Source: VKMB-3413 sp041027365 (GTDB lineage Bacteria > Pseudomonadota > Alphaproteobacteria > Rhizobiales > Rhizobiaceae). Taken from it: 64,000 nucleotides of DNA. This document shows, one piece after another, positions 48,516-57,266 of the stretch. The position numbers and the translations under genes are program-made. The stretch lies in the NCBI RefSeq assembly GCF_041027365.1, contig NZ_JBFTEH010000003.1, forward strand, positions 186,001 through 250,000, written 5' to 3'. The first letter of the stretch is position 1, and every line of letters starts with the position of its first letter. Under the pieces are notes generated by a model. The model did no database searches, was not told the origin of the DNA, and saw nothing but the letters and a program-made list of their open reading frames with translations.

Positions 48516-49687
48516 TGCGCGTCCTGTTCCACGTCCAGCATCTCCTCGGGGTCGGGCATCTGAGGCGCGGCGAACTGATCACCAACGCTCTGGCGGATCG
48601 CGGCATCGAGGTGGTGGTCGCGCTCGGCGGCCATCCGGTGCCGGAGATCCCGTTCGCGCGCGCCGAGGTGGTGCAGCTGCCGGAGGTCTCGATCCGCGGG
48701 GCCGACTTCAAGACGCTCTACGACGCAGGCGGCGAGCCGGTGACCGAGACCTGGAAGGCGATGCGCCGCGACGCGCTTCTCGACCTCTACCGGCGGACGC
48801 GGCCCGACCTCGTGCTCCTCGAAATGTATCCGTTCGGCCGCTGGCGCTTCGGCTTCGAGCTGGAGCCGCTGCTCGCGCTGGCCGCCGAGGACAAGCCGCG
48901 GGTCAGATGCGCTACCTCGGTGCGTGACATCCTGGTCGAGACGAAGCACCCGGAGCGGGCGATGAAGGGCATCGAGATCGGCAGGCGCTATCTCGACGCG
49001 ATCCTCGTCCATTCCGACCCGGCGCTCTTCACCTTCGGCGAGACCTACCCGCATGCCGACGCGCTCGCCGACCGCATCGCCTATACCGGCTATGTGACCG
49101 AACCCGCCGAGCGCAGCGATGCGCCCCGAACCGGCGACGTCATCGTCTCTGCGGGCGGGGGCGCCGCGGCAGGACCGCTGCTCGACGTGGCGATGGCGGC
49201 GCGGCCGCTGTCGCCGCTGAAGGACCAGACGTGGCGGTTCTTCACCGGGCCGCGCTTTCCCGACGCCGAGTTCGAGGCATTGGCGGCGCGGGCCGGGGAC
49301 GGCATCGTGGTCGAGCGCTTCGCCCGCGACTTCCAGGCGCGGCTGGACGGCTGTGCGCTGTCGATCTCGCAGGCCGGATACAACACCGTCATGAACCTCC
49401 TGCGGGCCGAGGCGCCGGCGGTGGTCGTGCCCTACGATGCCGGGGAGGAGACCGAGCAGCTGTTTCGGGCGCGGCGCCTGCAGGAGCTCGGCCTGCTGAC
49501 GGTGCTGCGGAGCGCCGAACTCGCGCCGGACACGCTCGTGCGGGCGATCGCGGCGACGCTGGCGCGGACCGGGGGCGAGCGGCGGCGGATCGATCTCGAT
49601 GGAGCGGCGCATACGGCCGAACTGATCAAGGCGTTGATCCGCGGAAAGGTGCCGGGCTCGGCAAGCAGCGAAACCGAGCCGCGTTGA
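48515..49687 (+). CDS. Predicted glycosyltransferase (COG4671/MurG-like), second copy
   Basis: 390 residues. VLFHVQHLLGVGHLRRGELI parallels the start of the 46090 gene; VIVSAGGGAAAGPLLDVAMA and SQAGYNTVMNLLRAEAPAVV give the donor site; VPYDAGEETEQLFRARRLQE follows. The pair with the 46090 gene suggests duplication with specialisation. About 200 bases separate it from the ABC ATPase gene. Confidence 0.82.
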   Translation: MRVLFHVQHLLGVGHLRRGELITNALADRGIEVVVALGGHPVPEIPFARAEVVQLPEVSIRGADFKTLYDAGGEPVTETWKAMRRDALLDLYRRTRPDLVLLEMYPFGRWRFGFELEPLLALAAEDKPRVRCATSVRDILVETKHPERAMKGIEIGRRYLDAILVHSDPALFTFGETYPHADALADRIAYTGYVTEPAERSDAPRTGDVIVSAGGGAAAGPLLDVAMAARPLSPLKDQTWRFFTGPRFPDAEFEALAARAGDGIVVERFARDFQARLDGCALSISQAGYNTVMNLLRAEAPAVVVPYDAGEETEQLFRARRLQELGLLTVLRSAELAPDTLVRAIAATLARTGGERRRIDLDGAAHTAELIKALIRGKVPGSASSETEPR

Positions 49688-49889
49688 AATCGCTCCGACC
49701 TGCAAAGGTCACATCTGCCGGCGCCGGTATGGCTGCCGCAAAGACCGGGGCGGCGAGACCGAAAGAGCCGGGGAGACTTGCCGCGATCGTCACGGCTGCC
49801 CCGCCCGATCATCTTTAGCCATCGCTTTGTTTTCGTCCGGCTGCTATTCCGAGGACGAGGCGAGGTCATGCTTGGAGGCAAGAGCGTCA

Positions 49890-51869
49890 GTGGCTAGCGA
49901 AGCGCCGGTTCTGGAGCGACGGGCACCGCTCCCCTCGGCCTTGGCGGAGAACCGCCGATCCCTGTTGTCGATCGAGGGCCTGTCGGTGGAGTTCCGCTCC
50001 ATGGCGGGCACGGTCAAGGCGGTGAACCGCGTCTCCATGGCCGTGGCGCCCGGCCGCACGGTCGCGCTGGTCGGCGAATCCGGTTCCGGCAAGTCCGTGA
50101 CGTCGCAGGCGATCCTCGGCCTCCTGCCGAACAACGCTTTTGTCACCGAGGGGCGGATCCTGTTCGACGATCCCGAACTCGGCCGTCTGGATCTCGCCGC
50201 CCTGCCGCGCGTCTCGCCGCAGTTCCGGGCCGTCCGCGGCCGCTCGATCTCCATGGTCTTCCAAGAGCCGATGACCGCCTTCTCGCCGCTTCACACGCTC
50301 GGCGACCAGATCGGCGAGGTGCTGGCCGTCCACCGTCGTGCGGGGCGGGCCGAGATGGCCGAGACGGTGAAGGAGACGCTGCGTCTCGTCCAGTTCCCGG
50401 AGCCGGACCGGGCGCTGAGAATGTATCCGTTCGAGCTCTCCGGCGGCCTGCGCCAGCGCGCGATGATTGCCATGGCGCTGATCTGCCGCCCCGCCCTCCT
50501 GATCGCCGACGAGCCGACGACGGCGCTCGACGTCACGCTCCAGGCGCAGGTGCTGAAGCTCATGCGCGATCTCCAGGCCGAGCTGAAGATGGCGGTGCTG
50601 CTGATCACCCACGATCTCGGCGTCGTGGCGAACCTTGCCGAGGACGTGGTGGTCATGCATCACGGCCGCATCGTCGAGTCCGGTCCGACCGAGGCGATCT
50701 TCACCCGGCCGCAGCATCCCTATCTCGTCTCGCTGATGAAGGCAGTGCCGGACTTCGACACCGGCGTGCAGCGCCGGCTGACGCCGATCCGCGAGATCAA
50801 GATCGATCCCACCGCGCTGATGGGACGGACGTCCTGCGGCGTGCCGGGCGAGCCGCTGCTGACGGTCGAGAACCTTCGCAAGAGCTTCTCGCTGCGCGGC
50901 GACCGGCGCCTGTTCGGCCGCGCTCCGCTGCGGCGCATCCACGCCCTCGACGACGTGTCGCTGACCATCCGCCGCGGCGAAAGCGTCGGGCTGGTCGGCG
51001 AATCCGGCTCCGGGAAGACCACGCTGGCGCGCGCCATCATGCGGGCGGTGGACGTGGATTCCGGCAGGATCGTCCTGGACGGCCCCGGCGGGCCGGTCGA
51101 CATCGTCGCCGCCGACCGGGCCGAACTGTTTTCCGTACGTCGGCGTATGCAATACGTCTTCCAGGACCCGTTCTCCTCGCTCGACCCGCGCATGACCGTC
51201 GGCGCCATCCTCGCCGAGCCGCTGGAGGTGCATGGCCTCGGCGACGGCGGGGAGCGGCGCGGGCGGGTGGAGCGGCTCCTGAAGGCCGTCGGGCTCGAGC
51301 CGAGCTATGCGTCGCGCTATCCCCACTCCTTCTCCGGCGGCCAGCGCCAGCGCATCGGCATCGCCCGCGCCCTGGCGCTGGAGCCGGAGATCCTCATCTG
51401 CGACGAGCCGGTGGCCGCGCTGGACGTCTCCGTGCAGGCGCAGATCCTCAACCTTCTGAAGGACCTGCAGGCGATCGCGGGGCTCACCTATCTGTTCATC
51501 TCGCACAATCTGGCGGTGGTGAACCACTTCGCCGACCGGATCGTGGTGATGTGCGACGGGGCGATCGTGGAGGCGGCGCCGCGGCGGGAGTTGTTTCGCG
51601 CGCCGCTGCACCCCTATACTCAGCTTCTGATGCGTGCCGTTCCCCATGCCGATCCGTCGCGCCCGCTCGACTTCGACCACCTGCCGCGCGCCGGCAAGAT
51701 CGGCCGCCGCGACTGGCCGGCCCCGTTCACCGTGACGGCGGGCACCGAAAGGCCGCAGCTGCTCGAGGCGGCGCCGGGCCATTTCGTGCGCGCCGCGAGC
51801 CTCGATTTCGAGCCCGGCCGGGGATCTCTCGAGCCGGAGGCAATCGTCCTGCGAGGAGACGGGGCCTGA
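49890..51869 (+). CDS. Peptide-type ABC transporter, fused double ATPase (DppD-DppF/YejF-like)
   Basis: 659 residues with two complete ATPase domains. Domain 1: GESGSGKSVT, ELSGGLRQR, LLIADEPTTALD. Domain 2: GESGSGKTTLA, SFSGGQRQRIGIARAL, ILICDEPVAALD. Powers uptake of oligopeptides or similar substrates. Its permeases and binding protein lie 5.4-11.5 kb away on the opposite strand (57267-61398). The start is probably GTG at 49890 with GGAGG upstream; TTG at 49827 or 49872 are alternatives. Stop and next start are one base apart, which ties it to the degenerate ABC protein. Confidence 0.9.
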   Translation: MASEAPVLERRAPLPSALAENRRSLLSIEGLSVEFRSMAGTVKAVNRVSMAVAPGRTVALVGESGSGKSVTSQAILGLLPNNAFVTEGRILFDDPELGRLDLAALPRVSPQFRAVRGRSISMVFQEPMTAFSPLHTLGDQIGEVLAVHRRAGRAEMAETVKETLRLVQFPEPDRALRMYPFELSGGLRQRAMIAMALICRPALLIADEPTTALDVTLQAQVLKLMRDLQAELKMAVLLITHDLGVVANLAEDVVVMHHGRIVESGPTEAIFTRPQHPYLVSLMKAVPDFDTGVQRRLTPIREIKIDPTALMGRTSCGVPGEPLLTVENLRKSFSLRGDRRLFGRAPLRRIHALDDVSLTIRRGESVGLVGESGSGKTTLARAIMRAVDVDSGRIVLDGPGGPVDIVAADRAELFSVRRRMQYVFQDPFSSLDPRMTVGAILAEPLEVHGLGDGGERRGRVERLLKAVGLEPSYASRYPHSFSGGQRQRIGIARALALEPEILICDEPVAALDVSVQAQILNLLKDLQAIAGLTYLFISHNLAVVNHFADRIVVMCDGAIVEAAPRRELFRAPLHPYTQLLMRAVPHADPSRPLDFDHLPRAGKIGRRDWPAPFTVTAGTERPQLLEAAPGHFVRAASLDFEPGRGSLEPEAIVLRGDGA

Positions 51870-51870
51870 G

Positions 51871-54576
51871 ATGGCCGCACCCGACGAACTCGACGCGTCG
51901 ATCTTTCGCTATGTCTGGCGCTACACCCGGCGCCAGCAGCTCTGGCTGTTCGGCGTCCTCCTGGTCTCGCTGCCGCTCTACTATCTGACGCTCGACCTGC
52001 CGAAGCGGATCGTCAACGGCCCGATCCAGGGGCACTGGAAGCCGGGCCAGACCGACATGCTGTTCGCCTGGCACCTGTCGCTGCCGGGGTTCCTCGGCGG
52101 CGGCTCGTGGCAGATCTTCGACGGCTTCCAGGTCGGCCGGGTCGGCATGCTGGTCGGCCTCAGCCTGACCTTCCTGTTCTTCGTGATCGTCAACGGGCTC
52201 TTCAAGTTCTACCTGTCGAACTACAAGGGCCAACTCGGCGAGCGGCTCCTGCGCCGGCTGCGCTACCAGCTGGTCGACCGGGTGCTGCGCTTTCCGACGG
52301 GGCGCTTCAAGCAGATCCGCGGGCCCGAGATCGCCTCGATGATCAAGGACGAGACGGAGCCGGTCGGCGGCTTCGGCGGCAGCGCCTTCGCCGATCCGGC
52401 GCTGCTGCTCAGCCAGGCCGGCACGGCGCTGGTGTTCATCGTCCTGCAGAGCTACTGGCTGGGCGGCGTGGCGGTCGCCATCGTCGTCGTCCAGTTGCTC
52501 CTCATCCCGCGCCTGCGCCGCCGGCTCGTCGTGCTGGCGCGCTCGCGCCAGCTGACGGCCCGCATCCTGTCCGGCCGCATCGGCGAGGTGGTCGAGAGCA
52601 TCGCCTCGATCCGCACCAACGACACCTCGAACTGGGAGCGGGCGGAACTCGGCGACCGGCTCGGCAAGATCCTCTGGATCCGCTACGCCTTCTTCCAGTG
52701 GAAGTTCTTCGTCAACTTCCTGAACAACCTGCTCGCCCAGATCACTCCCTTCATCTTCTACCTCGTCGGCGGCTATTTCGTCATCATCGGCCGGCTGGAC
52801 ATCGGGCAGCTGGTCGCGGTGATCGCCGCCTACAAGGACCTGCCCTCGCCGCTGAAGGATCTGATCGCCTGGGATCAGGGGCGCGTCGACGTGCAGTCGA
52901 AATACGCTCAGATCCGCGAGCAGTTCACGATGCCGAACCTCGTCGATTCCGAGGTTCAGAAGGTCACCTACGAGCGGCCGCCGCAGATCGGCCGCGAGAT
53001 CGCCGTTGCGGGCCTCAAGATCACCGACGAGGCGGGCGGCGAACTCCTGCAGCCGACGAGCCTCAGGCTGACGCCCGGGGAGACGGTGGCGCTGGTCGGT
53101 CCCGTCGGCGGCGGCGGCGAATATCTCGCCGAGGCGCTGGTGCGCATGATGGAGACCTCCGGCGGCCGGATCACCGTCGACGGTCAGCCGCTCGACACCC
53201 TGCCCGAGGCCTTCGTCGGACGGCGCACCGCCTATGCGGTCTCGGGCCTCTATTTCGCGCAGATGACGATCCGCGACGCTCTCGTCTATGGCCTGCGGCA
53301 CGTGCCGCTGCGGCGCGAGACGCGCATCGGCCGGGACGAGCAGGTGCGGCTCCAGGAGGCGCGGCTGTCGGGCAATATCGACCTCGACATCCGCGACGAC
53401 TGGATCGACTACGAGGCGGCGGGGGTCGACGGACCGCAGGCTATAACGAAGCGCCTCTCCGAGGTCCTCGACATCGTCGACATGCGGATCGACGTCGCCC
53501 GGCTCGGGCTGCGGGACCGCGTCCCGGACGCGATGTTCGACGCGGTCGCGGACCGCATCCTGCGGGCGCGGGCGCGCTTTCGCGAGCGGCTCGAGGACGG
53601 GGGCGACGAGGAGTATTTCGAAAGCTTCGACCCCGTCGGCTATTCCCACTATGCGACGGTCGCGGAAAATCTCGTCTTCGGCATCGCCCGGCCGGAGCTG
53701 GAGGACGGGACGCCGCTGGCCGGCCGGCCGCAAATGGTGGCGCTCCTGCGCGACACCGGGCTCGACGCAACGCTGTTCGAGATGGGACGGCAGATCGCCG
53801 AGACGCTGATCGAGATCTTCGGCGACCTTTCGCCGGACAATCCGCTGCTCGAGAACATGGACCTGATGAGCCCTGACGAGGTCGAGTTCTACCGCGCGGC
53901 GCTGCGGCGCGTCGCCGGCGGCAAGGAGGTGGCGGCCAAGGACCGCCGAGCCTTCCACAGCCTCGCCTTCGGCTATGTCGAGCCGCGCCACCGGCTGGGA
54001 CTTCTGACCGACGCCGTCCGCGCCGGCGTCCTTCGGGCCCGGCAGCGCTTCCTCGACGGCGTCGGCGGCGATCTCGGCGACGTCATCGCGGTCTACCGAC
54101 CCGATGCGATCAATCCGGCGGCCAGCGTCCAGGACAACATCCTGTTCGGCCGCATCGTCACCCGCTTCGCCGAAGCGGCGGCGCGCATCAACACGGTGCT
54201 GATCGAGACGCTGCGGGAGACGGGGCTGTCGGAAGTGGTCTTCGAGATCGGCCTCGGCTTCGATATCGGCAGCGGTGCCAAGCGCCTGTCGGCGGGCCAG
54301 CAGCAGAAGCTCGGCGTCGCCCGGGCGCTGCTCAAGCGCCCCGATCTCCTGGTCATGAACCGGCCGCTCTCGGCGCTCGACGGACCGAGCCAGCGGCGCA
54401 TTATCGAAAATGTCATCGAAGCGCGCGACAAGCTGGACGTTCCTCGGCAGATCGTCGTCTGGGTGCTGAGCAATGTCGAGCATTGCGACCTGTTCGAGCG
54501 AACCATCGAGTTCCGGGACGGCCGCTTGGTCGACCCGACCGCGCAGGCGGCGGATCGCGTCCGGGAGCCGGCATGA
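51871..54576 (+). CDS. ABC exporter-like protein with degenerate nucleotide-binding domain
   Basis: 901 residues. ABC-membrane domain in 1-345 (hydrophobic segments about 24-42, 92-115, 178-212, 288-308). The nucleotide-binding domain begins near 375, but Walker A reads GPVGGGGEY (Lys replaced by Glu 417) and Walker B reads LLVMNRPLSALD (Asp and Glu replaced by Asn 830 and Arg 831), while the signature LSAGQQQKLGVARAL is kept. About 330 residues separate the Q-loop region and signature. Three copies of a TIRDxLVYG-like motif occur (464-475, 595-605, 752-761). ATP hydrolysis is unlikely; it may act as a regulatory or structural ABC protein, or need a partner ATPase. Confidence 0.8.
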   Translation: MAAPDELDASIFRYVWRYTRRQQLWLFGVLLVSLPLYYLTLDLPKRIVNGPIQGHWKPGQTDMLFAWHLSLPGFLGGGSWQIFDGFQVGRVGMLVGLSLTFLFFVIVNGLFKFYLSNYKGQLGERLLRRLRYQLVDRVLRFPTGRFKQIRGPEIASMIKDETEPVGGFGGSAFADPALLLSQAGTALVFIVLQSYWLGGVAVAIVVVQLLLIPRLRRRLVVLARSRQLTARILSGRIGEVVESIASIRTNDTSNWERAELGDRLGKILWIRYAFFQWKFFVNFLNNLLAQITPFIFYLVGGYFVIIGRLDIGQLVAVIAAYKDLPSPLKDLIAWDQGRVDVQSKYAQIREQFTMPNLVDSEVQKVTYERPPQIGREIAVAGLKITDEAGGELLQPTSLRLTPGETVALVGPVGGGGEYLAEALVRMMETSGGRITVDGQPLDTLPEAFVGRRTAYAVSGLYFAQMTIRDALVYGLRHVPLRRETRIGRDEQVRLQEARLSGNIDLDIRDDWIDYEAAGVDGPQAITKRLSEVLDIVDMRIDVARLGLRDRVPDAMFDAVADRILRARARFRERLEDGGDEEYFESFDPVGYSHYATVAENLVFGIARPELEDGTPLAGRPQMVALLRDTGLDATLFEMGRQIAETLIEIFGDLSPDNPLLENMDLMSPDEVEFYRAALRRVAGGKEVAAKDRRAFHSLAFGYVEPRHRLGLLTDAVRAGVLRARQRFLDGVGGDLGDVIAVYRPDAINPAASVQDNILFGRIVTRFAEAAARINTVLIETLRETGLSEVVFEIGLGFDIGSGAKRLSAGQQQKLGVARALLKRPDLLVMNRPLSALDGPSQRRIIENVIEARDKLDVPRQIVVWVLSNVEHCDLFERTIEFRDGRLVDPTAQAADRVREPA

Positions 54577-54630
54577 CCGGACAAGCGGCGTGAGCGAAGG
54601 AACGGCAGGAGCGGCGGGAGGTATGGTGTA

Positions 54631-55104
54631 ATGCTGCTGAAATCCGAGATGGATCTCCTACGATCCGTGCCGCTCTTTTCCGGCATCGAGCCGGCCCGGC
54701 TGAAGCTCATCGCCTACACCTCGGAATCGGTCTCCTATCGGCAGGACCAGATCCTGTGCCGGCAGGGCGAGCCGGGCGACTCGGCCTATGTCCTCGTCGA
54801 AGGGGAGGCGGACGTCTCGATCGCCACCGAAGCCGGAGACTATGTCGTCGCGCATCTGAAGGGCGGCGACGTCGTCGGCGAGATCGCCATCCTCTGCGAC
54901 GTGCCGCGCACCGCCACCGTGACCGCCCGCACCCGCCTCTCCGCGCTGCGGATCCGCAAGGAGGCGTTCCTGCAGCTGGTCAGGCAGTTTCCGGAAGTGG
55001 CGACGGAGGTGATGCGGGGCCTCGCGGTGCGTCTGTCGCACACCAATGACGAACTCGCGCGGGCGCGCAACCTGGCCGCCGGCGGACAGGGCGGGAGCCG
55101 ATGA
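54631..55104 (+). CDS. Stand-alone cyclic nucleotide-binding domain protein
   Basis: 157 residues, one CNB domain with the phosphate-binding cassette GGDVVGEIAILCDVPRTATV (Glu 84, Arg 93), so cAMP or cGMP binding is likely. No DNA-binding helix-turn-helix follows, so unlike Crp it is not a typical transcription factor; the tail RLSHTNDELARARNLAAG is helical. It lies between the degenerate ABC gene and the MBL/cyclase genes; overlaps the MBL gene by ATGA. May bind ABC or enzyme partners. Confidence 0.9.
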   Translation: MLLKSEMDLLRSVPLFSGIEPARLKLIAYTSESVSYRQDQILCRQGEPGDSAYVLVEGEADVSIATEAGDYVVAHLKGGDVVGEIAILCDVPRTATVTARTRLSALRIRKEAFLQLVRQFPEVATEVMRGLAVRLSHTNDELARARNLAAGGQGGSR

Positions 55105-55946
55105 GCCGCTTCGAGGCGACGATCTGGGGTGCGCGGGGCAGCATTTCGGCACCGGCCCAGCCGAACTGCGTCTTCGGCAGCGATACCAGCTGCGTCGAGG
55201 TGCGGTGCGGCGAGCGCACGCTGATCCTCGACGCCGGCACCGGGATCGTCGGCTGCGGGCGCCATCTCTACGAGACCCATGTCCAGGAGATCGACATCCT
55301 CCTGACCCACTGCCATTTCGACCATATCATGGGCCTGCCCTTCGTGATCCCGCTCTACAAGGATCACGTCTCTGCCCGCATCTTCGCCGGTCATTTCGAA
55401 GACGCGACCACGACGCGCAGCATGGTCGAGGGCTTCATGTGCCCGCCCTATTTCCCGGTGACGCCCAAGCAGTTCGCCGCGAAGATCGACTACCGCGACT
55501 TCCGCCCGCCCGACATCCTCGACCTCGGCGACGGCATCGTCGTGAAGACGGTCCGGCTGACCCATCCGAACGGCGCCGTCGGCTACCGCATCGACTATGA
55601 CGGGCACTCGCTCTGCTACATCACCGACACCGAGCACGTGCCGGGAACGCTCGACCCGGGCATTCTCGACCTGATCGCCGGGGCGGATGCGATGATCTAC
55701 GACAGCATGTATACGGACGAGACCTTCGGGCGCTATATCGGCTTCGGGCATTCCACCTGGCAACAGGGTGTTCGCCTCTGCCGTGCTGGCCAAGTCGCCC
55801 GGCTGATCATATTTCACCACGACGTCACACAGACCGACGACCGGCTGGAAGCCCTGGAGGCGACCGCCAGGGGCGCGTTTGCGGGGGCGAGCGTCGCGCG
55901 CACCGGTCTCACGATTTCGATCGGGGAGGGCGACCAACCGGCTTAA
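55101..55946 (+). CDS. Metallo-beta-lactamase-fold hydrolase
   Basis: 281 residues. Metal ligands THCHFDH (H70, H72, D74, H75), H155 in RLTHPNGA, D176 in ITDTEHV and H239/240 in IFHHDVT: a dinuclear site should form. The pattern recalls PhnP/tRNase Z-like or cyclic-nucleotide phosphodiesterase-type MBL enzymes. Because it is coupled to a cyclic nucleotide-binding protein and an adenylate cyclase gene, cyclic nucleotide breakdown is an attractive but unproven guess. The first His is THCH rather than the usual HxHxDH context with S/T; fully consistent with activity. Confidence 0.87.
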   Translation: MSRFEATIWGARGSISAPAQPNCVFGSDTSCVEVRCGERTLILDAGTGIVGCGRHLYETHVQEIDILLTHCHFDHIMGLPFVIPLYKDHVSARIFAGHFEDATTTRSMVEGFMCPPYFPVTPKQFAAKIDYRDFRPPDILDLGDGIVVKTVRLTHPNGAVGYRIDYDGHSLCYITDTEHVPGTLDPGILDLIAGADAMIYDSMYTDETFGRYIGFGHSTWQQGVRLCRAGQVARLIIFHHDVTQTDDRLEALEATARGAFAGASVARTGLTISIGEGDQPA

Positions 55947-55957
55947 AGGGGCATGAC

Positions 55958-57190
55958 ATGGCGGGACTGGCGCAGCAGGTCGGCGACTGGCTCTTGCGCG
56001 AAGCGCTCGGCAAGCCGAGCGTCGAGAAGATCTTCGAGAAGCTCTGCTCGCGGCTGACCGGAATCGGCATCCCGATCGCGCGGGCGCGGCTCAACTGGCC
56101 GACGCTGCATCCGCTGTTCCGCGCCGAGATGGTGAAGTGGCAGCGCGACAACGGCGTCGCCGAGCTCGAGCATTTCCATCACCAGGACACCAACAGCGAG
56201 GCGTGGCAGAGGAGCCCGCTGCGCTACATGCTGGAGACCGACCTGCCCGTCCTTCGGCGGCGGCTGTCCGGCAAGGGCAAGCTCCTGGACTTCACCATCT
56301 TCGAGGAACTCTCCGAGCAGGGCTATACGGACTACGTCGCCTTCAAGACCGAATTCTCCCAGCCCGGCATGTTCATCGACAGCCGGATCACCGGCATCTT
56401 CGTCATCTGGGCGACGGACCGGCCGACGGGCTTCACCGACGAGGACATTTCGGTCCTGCAGGAGGTGCAGCTGACCTTCGCCCTGGTCTGCAAGACCATC
56501 ATCCAGGCGCAGATCACGACGAACATCGTCGAGACCTATCTCGGGCGGCAGGCGGGGCGCAGCGTCCTGAAGGGCAACATCCGGCTCGGCGACGGCGCCA
56601 CGACGCGGGCGCTGGTCTGGTATTCGGACCTGCGCAATTCCACCCGGCTGACCGGCAGCCTGCCGAGCGAGAAGTTCCTCGAACTCCTCAACGTCTATTT
56701 CGAGAGCGCGGCGCGGCCGGCGATCCTCGCCGGCGGCGAGGTGCTCGCCTTCATCGGCGACGCGGTGCTGGTGATCTTCCCGATCGACGAGGACACCGAC
56801 ACCGCCGCGCTGTCGCAGAAGATGCTGGAGGCGGTCGCCGAATCCTTCCGCATGCGCGACGTCGCCAATGCCGAGCGCCTGGAGAACGGGCTGGAGCCGA
56901 TCGACTTCGGCATCGGCCTCAACATCGGCGAGGTCGTCTTCGGCAATATCGGCGTGCCGGAGCGGCTCGCCTTCACCGTCATCGGCTCGACCGTGACCGA
57001 GGTCGAGCGGATCGAGAAGCTGACCAAGACGCTGGAGCCGAACGTTCTGGCGACCGGCGAGGTCGCGGCGCTGATGCCGGGCCGCTGGGTCTCGGTCGGC
57101 CGCCATGCCCTGGAGGGCGTCGCGCATCCGGTGGAACTGTTCACGCCGGCCGTCCTGACGGACGCGGCGATGCTCGACGCGGCGGAGTGA
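55958..57190 (+). CDS. Class III adenylate/guanylate cyclase
   Basis: 410 residues, no membrane segments. N-terminal GAF-like region about 20-185, then a helical linker (TTNIVETYLGRQAGRSVL) and the cyclase domain from 210. The two metal aspartates are D224 in VWYSDLRNSTRLTG and D268 in FIGDAVLVIF; NIGEVVFGNIG and VIGSTVTEVERIEKL are also typical. Should form cAMP (or cGMP) from the nucleotide triphosphate. Fourth gene of the ABC-CNB-MBL-cyclase run, 11 bases after the MBL gene. Confidence 0.93.
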   Translation: MAGLAQQVGDWLLREALGKPSVEKIFEKLCSRLTGIGIPIARARLNWPTLHPLFRAEMVKWQRDNGVAELEHFHHQDTNSEAWQRSPLRYMLETDLPVLRRRLSGKGKLLDFTIFEELSEQGYTDYVAFKTEFSQPGMFIDSRITGIFVIWATDRPTGFTDEDISVLQEVQLTFALVCKTIIQAQITTNIVETYLGRQAGRSVLKGNIRLGDGATTRALVWYSDLRNSTRLTGSLPSEKFLELLNVYFESAARPAILAGGEVLAFIGDAVLVIFPIDEDTDTAALSQKMLEAVAESFRMRDVANAERLENGLEPIDFGIGLNIGEVVFGNIGVPERLAFTVIGSTVTEVERIEKLTKTLEPNVLATGEVAALMPGRWVSVGRHALEGVAHPVELFTPAVLTDAAMLDAAE

Positions 57191-57202
57191 CCACGACCCG
57201 CT

Positions 57203-57235
57203 GGCGCACACCCGGCGCCGGCCCGTAGGTGCGCC
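57203..57235. terminator. Possible convergent terminator after the cyclase gene
   Basis: Seven-base arms GGCGCAC/GTGCGCC separated by 19 bases in the 76-base gap between convergent cyclase and permease genes. Weak and without a T-run. Confidence 0.3.
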
Positions 57236-57266
57236 GACCGGGCGCTCCCGGCAGGCCCGGCCTTGC

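Noticed and set aside
55101..55946. Firmly naming the MBL protein a cAMP phosphodiesterase
   Set aside because: Only the MBL metal site and gene context support it; no family-specific motif could be confirmed by eye, so it is kept as a hypothesis.
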